Of a stretch of DNA of 13,117 nucleotides, positions 1 through 5,970 are shown piece by piece. The stretch is taken from NCBI GenBank assembly GCA_958419945.1, contig CATZIC010000056.1, positions 1 through 13,117 of the forward strand. Reading direction: 5' to 3'. Under the pieces are notes generated by a model that saw only the letters and a list, made by a program, of their open reading frames with translations, made no database searches and had not been told where the DNA came from. Source of the DNA: an uncultured Clostridia bacterium. GTDB lineage: Bacteria > Bacillota > Clostridia > Christensenellales > Borkfalkiaceae. Both the position numbers and the translations under genes were made by a program. The stretch's first letter is position 1. Each line of letters starts with the position of its first letter.

Positions 1-214
1 TTGAAACTAAGTCGTCCGTTAAATTTACTACTAAATGCCCGAAACATGAACAGGTCTTTTCGGTTGTTTCCATAAAAAGATGCCGCCCCCTAAGGAACGA
101 CACCATAGCATACCGTCCCTTGAATGCGACTTCAATTCACCTATCTCTTATGGACATAAGCTTGGGAACGGTATTGCTACCGCAATAAAAGCAGTATGTC
201 CATATTAAAATAAT
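1..214 (-). pseudogene. Possible broken zinc-ribbon-like small ORF, running off the left edge
   Basis: I do not recognise this gene. Read on the minus strand, one frame gives a protein-like sequence with CFYCGSNTVPKLMSIRDR, then an in-frame TGA at 137-139, then IEVAFKGRYAM and further on TCSCFGHLVVN, open to the window edge. The CxxC pair (CFYC) followed about 45 residues later by CxC (CSC) resembles the four-cysteine layout of a small zinc-ribbon protein. No good ATG with a ribosome binding site precedes the first CxxC: an AGGAG lies at about 222-226, but the nearest ATG is out of frame. After the TGA, ATGs at 106-104 or 73-71 could start an intact downstream ORF. The plus strand is also open over 3-185, so coding on either strand is unproven. 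A nonsense-mutated remnant is my preferred reading. Confidence 0.25.
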
Positions 215-354
215 ATAAAACTCCTTTATAGAGCAGAGATAGGGATTATAAAACAGAAATGTATCTGAATAGGAATTATGAAATTGAAGTCGCAATGTTA
301 TTATATCGCTTTTTATAAAAAATATCAAGGATTTCGGCAAAAAAATTTCTCCTT

Positions 355-410
355 TTCATCGTTGCAAATAAATTTTTCCCTTTCGTCATTGCGAGCCAAT
401 TTACCTTTTT
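355..410 (+). repeat. Degenerate tandem half-copies of R1, ~27-nt period
   Basis: Two incomplete copies of the R1 left arm precede the full copy at 411. The better one, at 384-410, reads cgtcattgcgag, then ccaattta and a pyrimidine stretch, and is followed exactly 27 nt later by the full R1. A poorer one starts near 357 (tcatcgttgcaaata). The same left-arm plus ccaattta unit recurs at 5501-5528 ahead of another R1 cluster, so the half-copy and its spacer seem to belong to a larger composite element. Confidence 0.55.
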
Positions 411-445
411 CGTCATTGCGAGGAGCGGAAGCTCCGTGGCAATCC
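411..445 (+). repeat. R1 palindromic repeat, copy 1
   Basis: This is a 35-nt hairpin element: outer stem ATTGC/GCAAT, apical stem GGAGC/GCTCC, loop GGAA. It belongs to the R1 family (full copies also at 5559, 9502, 12693, 12757, 12912 and 13063), all in the same orientation and all intergenic. Unlike most copies, it lacks the shared downstream tail beginning agaca. Confidence 0.85.
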
Positions 446-561
446 ATAAATAAGTCTACTAAAAGCGCGACCGATTCGGTTGTACTTTTTTCTTTTTTGC
501 AGAAAAAAACCAAATCCGTTTGCCAAAATTACCTTCAAACAAAAAAAAGTTCAAAAAACGC

Positions 562-595
562 TTTACTTATATAATAAATTTATATATAATATAAT
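562..595 (+). promoter_or_regulatory. Predicted sigma-A promoter of gyrBA
   Basis: TTTACT (562-567) and TATAAT (585-590) are separated by 17 nt, a good housekeeping promoter. Overlapping alternative TATAAT boxes at 570-575 and 590-595 may give several start sites. Transcription would begin near 597-602, leaving a leader of about 105 nt before gyrB. AT-rich promoter DNA is in keeping with the supercoiling-sensitive transcription known for gyrase genes, but that is inference here. Confidence 0.6.
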
Positions 596-598
596 AAA

Positions 599-614
599 CA
601 CGCACACGTGCGTG
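599..614. promoter_or_regulatory. GC-rich dyad at the predicted gyrBA start site
   Basis: CACGCAC (599-605) and GTGCGTG (608-614) form a perfect 7-bp inverted repeat with a 2-nt centre, containing CACGTG, inside otherwise AT-only DNA. The spacer is too short for a comfortable RNA loop, so a DNA-binding site is more likely than a hairpin. It lies 4-9 bp downstream of the -10 boxes, where a bound protein would block initiation. No regulator is known from this window. Confidence 0.4.
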
Positions 615-705
615 CGTAACGACACAATTTATCTATAGCACGATTTGTTTAAAAACTTAAAAACGAAATAAAACAAAAAAATCCAAACGAATAAGGAAAA
701 GAAAA

Positions 706-2622
706 ATGTCAACCGAAAACAAAGTTCAATCAAATTACGGTGAAGAGCAGATTCAGGTCTTAGAAGGGCTTGATCCCGTTCGTAAAAGACCGGGCATGTA
801 CATCGGTTCCACCGACACACGTGGGCTTCACCACCTCGTGCAGGAAATCGTAGACAACTCAATCGACGAGGCTTTGGCGGGCTACTGCGACACGATAACC
901 GTAACCCTTAACAAAGACGGTTCCTGTTCGGTAAGGGACAACGGCAGGGGCATACCTACCGACATACACCATGCCGAGGGTATTTCCGCGGTAGAAGTCG
1001 TTTTGACAAAGCTTCACGCTGGCGGCAAGTTCGGCGGCGGCGGATACAAAATTTCCGGCGGTCTGCACGGCGTAGGCTTATCCGTAGTCAACGCCCTTTC
1101 CGAATGGCTCGAAGTAGAAGTTTTCCAAAAAGGAAAGCACTTTAAGCAGGTGTATAACAGGGGTATTCCGCAGCGCCGTCTGGAAGTTATAGGCGAATCT
1201 TCCGAAACCGGTACTTTGGTAACCTTCCTCCCAGACTCGGAAATTTTCGAAACCACCGTATTTTCCTACGACAACTTAAAAGTAAGGCTTCGTGAACTTT
1301 GTTATCTTAATAAAGGTCTTACAATAAAGATAACCGACCTACGTGAAGAGGCCGAAAGATCGGATACTTTCTGCTACGAAGGCGGTATCGTCCATTTCGT
1401 AAACGATCTTAACCAAAATAAGGTTGTTTTACTTGACGAGCCTATTTATCTCGAAAAAAGTTACGGCGACAACGTTGTGGAAATCGCAATGCAGTATAAC
1501 GATTCCTATACGGAAACCTTATTCGCTTTTGCAAACAACATAAACACCGAAGAAGGCGGCTCCCACGTGGAAGGCTTTAAGTCCGCGCTTTCTAAACTTG
1601 TCAACGAATACGCTCATAAGTTAAACATTATGAAGGAAGACGACAAGTTGAGCGGCGAGGACGTAAGAGAGGGCCTGACTGCTGTAATCTCGGTCAAACT
1701 TCCCGAACCTCAATTCGAGGGGCAGACCAAAACCAAACTCGGCAACAGTGAAATGCGTAACCTCGTACAGCGCACCATGCAGGAAGCTTTCGGTACCTTC
1801 TTAGAAGAAAATCCTTCCAAGGCAAAGGAACTAATCTTAAAGTCCGTAACCGCAAAGCGCGCCCGTGAAGCGGCAAGAAAGGCTCGTGAAGCCACCCGTA
1901 AGAGTGCGTTTGAAGGTTCCGCCCTTCCCGGAAAGCTTGCCGACTGTTCTGAAAAGAACGCCGAACTATGCGAAATCTTCCTCGTCGAAGGGGATTCCGC
2001 AGGCGGTACTGCAAAACAGGGCAGGGACAGGCGTTTTCAGGCGATATTACCCCTTCGCGGTAAGATTTTAAACGTAGAAAAAGCAAGGGTAAACAGAGTA
2101 CTCGAAAACGATGAAATCAAAGCAATGATAACCGCATTCGGCGGCGGCATGCAGGAAGATTTCGACACAAGTAAGCTTCGTTACGACAGAATAATCTGTA
2201 TGACCGATGCCGATGTCGACGGAAGCCACATAAGGATACTGCTTTTAACCTTCTTCTTTAGGTATATGCGCCCGCTTATCGAGCAAGGGCACGTATATAT
2301 CGCACAGCCCCCCTTATACAAGGTAACGAAGAACAAACAAGACAATTATTTCTATTCCGATAAAGAACTTTCCGACTTTTTGGCGGAAAACGGCAAATGC
2401 GACGTACAAAGGTACAAAGGTCTCGGTGAAATGAACCCCGAACAACTTTGGGAAACCACGATGAACCCCGCAACCCGTACCATGCTTCGCGTAACCATGG
2501 AAGACGCAATCGAGGCGGACGGCATTTTCACGCTACTTATGGGCGACGATGCGGAACCTAGGCGTGCCTTCATCGAAGAAAACGCCAAATTAGTGGCAGA
2601 CCTTGACGTATTAGACGTTTAA
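706..2622 (+). CDS. gyrB: DNA gyrase subunit B
   Basis: This is the ATPase subunit of DNA gyrase, which with GyrA (the next gene) introduces negative supercoils. At 638 residues it has the usual length of the Gram-positive form and lacks the insert of enterobacterial GyrB. The GHKL ATPase domain is at about 1-220: E47 (catalytic base) and N51 in EIVDNSIDEA, D78 in RDNGRGIP, and the glycine-rich GGLHGVG at 118-124. The transducer domain follows to about 400. The TOPRIM domain carries E428 in VEGDSAGG and D501/D503/D505 in DADVDGSH; the C-terminal RYKGLGEMNPEQLWETTM is diagnostic. The start is set by AAGGA at about 693-697. It forms an operon with gyrA (21-nt gap). No recF or dnaN lies upstream, unlike the common dnaA-dnaN-recF-gyrB order. 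ParE is the alternative, but the GyrA box in the partner argues for gyrase. Confidence 0.97.
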   Translation: MSTENKVQSNYGEEQIQVLEGLDPVRKRPGMYIGSTDTRGLHHLVQEIVDNSIDEALAGYCDTITVTLNKDGSCSVRDNGRGIPTDIHHAEGISAVEVVLTKLHAGGKFGGGGYKISGGLHGVGLSVVNALSEWLEVEVFQKGKHFKQVYNRGIPQRRLEVIGESSETGTLVTFLPDSEIFETTVFSYDNLKVRLRELCYLNKGLTIKITDLREEAERSDTFCYEGGIVHFVNDLNQNKVVLLDEPIYLEKSYGDNVVEIAMQYNDSYTETLFAFANNINTEEGGSHVEGFKSALSKLVNEYAHKLNIMKEDDKLSGEDVREGLTAVISVKLPEPQFEGQTKTKLGNSEMRNLVQRTMQEAFGTFLEENPSKAKELILKSVTAKRAREAARKAREATRKSAFEGSALPGKLADCSEKNAELCEIFLVEGDSAGGTAKQGRDRRFQAILPLRGKILNVEKARVNRVLENDEIKAMITAFGGGMQEDFDTSKLRYDRIICMTDADVDGSHIRILLLTFFFRYMRPLIEQGHVYIAQPPLYKVTKNKQDNYFYSDKELSDFLAENGKCDVQRYKGLGEMNPEQLWETTMNPATRTMLRVTMEDAIEADGIFTLLMGDDAEPRRAFIEENAKLVADLDVLDV

Positions 2623-2643
2623 TTGGGGGAGGTTTAAAATCTT

Positions 2644-5229
2644 ATGGCTAAAAAACAATCAAGTCCGGAACTCACTCAGGAGTTCAAAAAAACCCTTGAA
2701 CAAACCAAGGTAATCAATATAGAAGTCGACAACGAAATGAAACGTTCATTTATCGCTTATGCAATGGCGGTAAACGTTTCGCGTGCCATACCCGACGTAA
2801 GGGACGGCTTAAAGCCCGTTCACAGAAGAATTCTTTATTCCATGAACGAAATCGGCTTAACGCCGGATAAAGCCTACAAAAAGTGCGCAACCATCGTCGG
2901 CGACGTGTTAGGTAAATACCACCCCCACGGCGACATCTCCGTTTACGACGCGCTAGTAAGGCTTGCCCAAAACTTTTCCATCAACCTGCCGCTAGTCGAC
3001 GGACACGGCAACTTCGGTTCGGTTGACGGCGACCCCCCGGCGGCATACCGTTATACCGAAGCAAGAATGAGCAAACTTGCTCTCGAAATGCTCCGTGATA
3101 TCGACAAGGAAACCGTTGATTTTTATCCTAACTTTGACGATACCCGCATGCAGCCTACCGTTCTTCCCGCAAGAATCCCCAACCTTTTGGTAAACGGTGC
3201 GGACGGTATTGCGGTCGGCATGGCAACAAATATTCCTCCGCACAATTTAAACGAAGTCATAAACGGCGCAATCGCCCTTATGGACAACCCCGAAATAACC
3301 ATAGACGAACTTATGGAATACATTCCCGCCCCCGACTATCCCACGGGCGCACTGCTTCTCGGCAGAGCGGGCATAAAGCAAGCCTATTTAACGGGCAAGG
3401 GCAGTTATATCCTTCGTTCCAAATGCGAAATCGAAGAGTTATCAACCGGTCGTTCCAGAATTATCGTTTCCGAAATCCCTTATCAGGTAAACAAGCAAAA
3501 ACTTATCGAGACCATAGCCGATATGGTTAAGAATAAAAAACTTGACGGTATCGCAAACATTAACGACGAATCCGACCGTCAGGGTATGCGTATCGTTATA
3601 GATATCAAAAAGGACGCCAATGCGCAGGTTGTTCTTAATACTTTGTATAAACGCACAGCCCTTCAGACAAGCGACGGCATTACGATGCTTGCCTTAGTCG
3701 ACGGCGAACCCAAGGTTCTAAACCTTAAACAGATTCTCGAAGAATACGTTAAACACCAGGTAAACGTAACCGAAAGAAAGACCCGTTTCGACCTTAATAA
3801 GACAAAGGAAAGAGAACACATCGTCAAAGGCCTCGTTATAGCGCTTACAAACATTGACGAAGTAATCGAAATTATCAAAAAGTCCAAAGACAGATTCGAA
3901 GCTGCCGCTAACTTAATGGCTAACTTCGAACTTTCCGACAAGCAGGCAAACGCCATTTTGGAAATGCGCTTGCAAAGACTCACTTCTTTGGAAGTCGAAA
4001 AATTAAAGGAAGAACTTTTGGAACTCGATAACACCATTGCAGACCTTACCGACATACTTCAAAAACCGGAAAGGGTTCGTGCAATCGTGAAGGAAGATCT
4101 TACGGCTGTAAGGGACAAATATCCCACACCTCGCCGTACCGAACTTTCTTACGATCCGTCCAGTATCGAAGACGCCGACCTTATCGCTCGTGAAGACGTG
4201 GTTATTTCACTCACCCACGGCGGATATATTAAACGTCTGCCCGTTGCAGAGTACCGTTCGCAACGTCGTGGCGGCAGAGGGGTTACCGCGCACAAGCCTA
4301 AGGAAGAAGACTTCGTCGAAAAGATGTTCGTCTGCTCCACTCACGACAGACTGCTGTTCTTTACAAACTACGGCAAAGTTTATTCCGCAGTTGCATTCAC
4401 CATTCCGGAAGCCCAAAGGACGGCCCGTGGCAGAGCGCTTATCAACCTCTTGCAGCTTTCCGACGGCGAAAGGGTTACCTCGGTTATCGCAGGTAACGAG
4501 GGGGCGGAAGGCTTCATTGCAATGGCAACGAAGTACGGCTTAATCAAAAAGACGGCGTTAAAGGAATTCGACAATATCAGAAAGACCGGTAAGATTGCCA
4601 TCAACTTAAACGAAGGCGACCAACTTATTTCCGTAGACTTTACCGACGGAAACAACGAAATGATAGTGGCTTCCCACAACGGTAAGTGCATAAGGTTTGC
4701 CGAAACCGACGTAAGGGCAACCGGCCGTGATACGCAGGGCGTAAAGGCCATGGAACTTGACGACGACGATTTCGTTGTAGACATGGTAATTTTGAAAGAG
4801 GGTTACGACATTTTAACCATTTCCAACAACGGCTTCGGTAAACGTAGCGACGTTGAAGATTACCGTCTGCAAACCCGTGGCGGTAAAGGTATCAAAGCAG
4901 GCACCTTTAACGAAAAGACAGGCAAACTTGCAAATCTTAAACAGGTAAGCGATGCCGAAGATATAATGATTATCACAGACACAGGTACTATTATCCGTAT
5001 CCACGCCGACGAAATTTCCAAGATCGGCCGTGATACAAAAGGCGTAATCATTATGCGTACCGACGATAACGCGAAGATAGCTACCATTTCCATCACCCCT
5101 CGTGATGATGACGAGGAAGAGGAAGGTATGGAAGAGGGCACCGAAGGTGGGGAAGACTTCACCGAAGAGGCTGGCGAAGGCGAAACCATCGAGGCAGCAG
5201 AACCCACTACCGAAACAACCGAAGAATAA
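2644..5229 (+). CDS. gyrA: DNA gyrase subunit A
   Basis: This is the DNA breakage-reunion and wrapping subunit of gyrase. The winged-helix domain is recognisable from IPDVRDGLKPVHRRILY, and the catalytic tyrosine is Y137 in AAYRYTEAR (Y122 in E. coli). The tower and coiled-coil run to about residue 500. The C-terminal beta-pinwheel carries the GyrA box QRRGGRG at 540-546, which separates GyrA from ParC. The length, 861 residues, is normal. The start follows a strong GGGGGAGG at 2625-2632. Two oddities stand out. In the quinolone-resistance region the sequence is HPHGDISVYDALVR, with Ile98 at the position of E. coli Ser83. The last 41 residues (821-861) form an acidic tail with 21 Asp/Glu and no Lys or Arg; E. 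coli GyrA also has an acidic tail that modulates DNA wrapping. A strong terminator follows. Confidence 0.97.
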   Translation: MAKKQSSPELTQEFKKTLEQTKVINIEVDNEMKRSFIAYAMAVNVSRAIPDVRDGLKPVHRRILYSMNEIGLTPDKAYKKCATIVGDVLGKYHPHGDISVYDALVRLAQNFSINLPLVDGHGNFGSVDGDPPAAYRYTEARMSKLALEMLRDIDKETVDFYPNFDDTRMQPTVLPARIPNLLVNGADGIAVGMATNIPPHNLNEVINGAIALMDNPEITIDELMEYIPAPDYPTGALLLGRAGIKQAYLTGKGSYILRSKCEIEELSTGRSRIIVSEIPYQVNKQKLIETIADMVKNKKLDGIANINDESDRQGMRIVIDIKKDANAQVVLNTLYKRTALQTSDGITMLALVDGEPKVLNLKQILEEYVKHQVNVTERKTRFDLNKTKEREHIVKGLVIALTNIDEVIEIIKKSKDRFEAAANLMANFELSDKQANAILEMRLQRLTSLEVEKLKEELLELDNTIADLTDILQKPERVRAIVKEDLTAVRDKYPTPRRTELSYDPSSIEDADLIAREDVVISLTHGGYIKRLPVAEYRSQRRGGRGVTAHKPKEEDFVEKMFVCSTHDRLLFFTNYGKVYSAVAFTIPEAQRTARGRALINLLQLSDGERVTSVIAGNEGAEGFIAMATKYGLIKKTALKEFDNIRKTGKIAINLNEGDQLISVDFTDGNNEMIVASHNGKCIRFAETDVRATGRDTQGVKAMELDDDDFVVDMVILKEGYDILTISNNGFGKRSDVEDYRLQTRGGKGIKAGTFNEKTGKLANLKQVSDAEDIMIITDTGTIIRIHADEISKIGRDTKGVIIMRTDDNAKIATISITPRDDDEEEEGMEEGTEGGEDFTEEAGEGETIEAAEPTTETTEE

Positions 5230-5285
5230 CTGAATACTACTATTTAAGTAACTTTTAGTTATCTTAAGTAACCTATAAACAAATC

Positions 5286-5316
5286 AAACGGCAGGGCCTA
5301 CCCCTGCCGTTTTCAT
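5286..5316 (+). terminator. Rho-independent terminator of gyrBA
   Basis: AAACGGCAGGG (5286-5296) pairs perfectly with CCCTGCCGTTT (5302-5312) around a 5-nt loop, followed by a short T-rich run. It lies 57 nt after the gyrA stop. In between, TTAAGTAAC occurs twice (5244-5252 and 5264-5272), without an obvious role. Confidence 0.9.
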
Positions 5317-5330
5317 TATACAAAATTAGC

Positions 5331-5360
5331 AAAAAGTCCCGCTATAAGCCCGTCATCACG
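5331..5360 (+). repeat. R3 repeat, copy a
   Basis: It reads aaaaagtcccgctataagcc, then cgtcatcacg. R3 has four intergenic copies (5331, 5909, 7894, 9568) with core AAAAAGTC..GC.TATAAGCCCGTTAT, all in the same orientation. This one comes immediately after the gyrA terminator. Confidence 0.6.
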
Positions 5361-5361
5361 T

Positions 5362-5463
5362 AAAAACGGCACCGATAAACACGTATAGCCCCTATAAACT
5401 AACAACGCAAATAAACTTATTCTTTCCCGCCCACCCCATAAACTAACAATCGGTGCCGTTTTT
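5362..5463 (+). repeat. R4 repeat, copy A, bounded by a 15-bp inverted repeat
   Basis: AAAAACGGCACCGAT (5362-5376) and its exact reverse complement (5449-5463) flank 72 nt. The interior includes a direct repeat of ataaactaacaa (5393-5404 and 5439-5450) and the GC-rich block ctttcccgcccaccccata (about 5422-5440). That block recurs at 12647-12665 and 13022-13040 and defines the R4 family. The arms end in A- and T-runs, so an RNA from either strand could form a long terminator-like stem. The outer inverted repeat is not seen in the other two copies. Confidence 0.6.
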
Positions 5464-5500
5464 CCCACCGTCATTAGGTTGTTTCAAAACCTGTTTAAAT

Positions 5501-5593
5501 TGTCATTGCAAGCCAATTTACCCTTTCCGTCATTGCGAGGCGCTTGAAGTCCACCCTCCGTCATTGCGAGGGGCTTTAGCGCCGTGGCAATCC
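5501..5593 (+). repeat. R1 cluster: two partial copies and one full copy
   Basis: Partial left arms start at 5501 (gtcattgcaagccaattta) and at 5529 (cgtcattgcgaggcgctt). The full R1 is at 5559-5593, with outer stem ATTGC/GCAAT and apical stem GGGGC/GCGCC carrying one G-G mismatch. The tail agacacaaaagttaattata follows, as downstream of most other full copies. Start-to-start spacings are 28 and 30 nt. The order partial copy, ccaattta spacer, next copy is the same as at 384-445. Confidence 0.8.
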
Positions 5594-5659
5594 AGACACA
5601 AAAGTTAATTATAAGTTCGTTATATAAATTTCATAGTACGGCTAATTCATTGCGTCAGC

Positions 5660-5731
5660 TTCGGCTCCGTATGTAGCAAAGGGAGCTGGCGCGTAGCGCC
5701 TGAGGGATTGTCGGTTCCCACAAGGGAACTT
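5660..5731 (+). repeat. R2 palindromic repeat, copy 1
   Basis: R2 begins ttcggctc and continues tatgtagcaaagggagct; it then has hairpin 1 (GGCGC-gta-GCGCC), tgagggattgtc, and hairpin 2 (GTTCCC-acaa-GGGAAC). The second copy is at 12833-12906. The strands of stem 1 differ between copies but remain paired. Confidence 0.75.
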
Positions 5732-5792
5732 CCATAATTCTTTAAATCCGCAATACGCCGCAACAAAAAAATTTTTTCACATTTTTAGCAAA

Positions 5793-5826
5793 TTTACTTT
5801 TTAAAACCCATATCTTTTGCTATAAT
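5793..5826 (+). promoter_or_regulatory. Predicted extended -10 promoter of the M13 peptidase gene
   Basis: A perfect TGcTATAAT (5818-5826) forms an extended -10. The -35 is weak: TTTTTA at 5798-5803 has 17-nt spacing, while TTTACT at 5793-5798 is too far. Transcription would start near 5833, giving a leader of about 138 nt. Confidence 0.55.
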
Positions 5827-5848
5827 GTAATAAACAATGCTCCAAAAC

Positions 5849-5873
5849 CGCCGTAAGGCGTATTTCATACGGC
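5849..5873 (+). promoter_or_regulatory. Mutually exclusive hairpins in the peptidase leader
   Basis: CGCC-gtaa-GGCG (5849-5860) and GCCGTA...TACGGC (5850-5855 with 5868-5873) share the same left strand, so only one can form at a time. A third hairpin, GACTTTT-caaca-AAAAGTC (5898-5916), follows and leads into R3. No known riboswitch was recognised. A switch role is speculative. Confidence 0.3.
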
Positions 5874-5908
5874 ATTAGCTGAAACTATTTCATTGCGGAC
5901 TTTTCAAC

Positions 5909-5939
5909 AAAAAGTCGGCCTATAGGCTCGTTATCAACA
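5909..5939 (+). repeat. R3 repeat, copy b, in the peptidase leader
   Basis: It reads aaaaagtcggcctatagg, then ctcgttatcaaca, about 31 nt before the peptidase start codon. It contains the perfect palindrome GCCTATAGGC (5918-5927). The copy at 7894 has a similar position ahead of the next gene. Confidence 0.6.
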
Positions 5940-5970
5940 TATTTTCAAATAAAATTAAAGGAGAATCATT

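Larger units (their letters stand above)
215..561. other. AT-rich intergenic stretch with a repeat cluster
   Basis: There is no convincing gene here. Open frames that cross it on both strands are translations of the R1 repeat and lack a proper start context. It contains the degenerate half-repeats (about 355-410) and one full R1 copy (411-445) described separately. A weak hairpin, TTTTTT-gcag-AAAAAA, lies at about 493-508. I see nothing else. Confidence 0.6.

Noticed and set aside
137..139. TGA read as Trp or selenocysteine, rather than stop, in the left-edge ORF
   Set aside because: The six complete genes encode Trp with TGG and contain no internal TGA, so a changed code is not supported. 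No selenocysteine signal was seen.
3..188. Plus-strand open frame from the left edge
   Set aside because: It has no recognisable motif, and the opposite strand looks more protein-like. It cannot be decided without sequence to the left.
278..574. A 98-codon plus-strand open frame upstream of gyrB
   Set aside because: It runs through the R1 cluster, and its translation contains SSLRGAEAPWQS, the reading of that repeat. The start has no ribosome binding site and composition is low complexity.
4190..4543. Long alternative frames inside gyrA and gyrB on both strands
   Set aside because: They overlap unmistakable gyrase coding sequence and lack start signals, so they are shadows of the real genes.
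5230..5970. Hidden gene or RNA gene in the long spacer after gyrA
   Set aside because: There is no frame of note on either strand and no tRNA-like fold. The content is explained by a terminator, repeats, a promoter and a leader.
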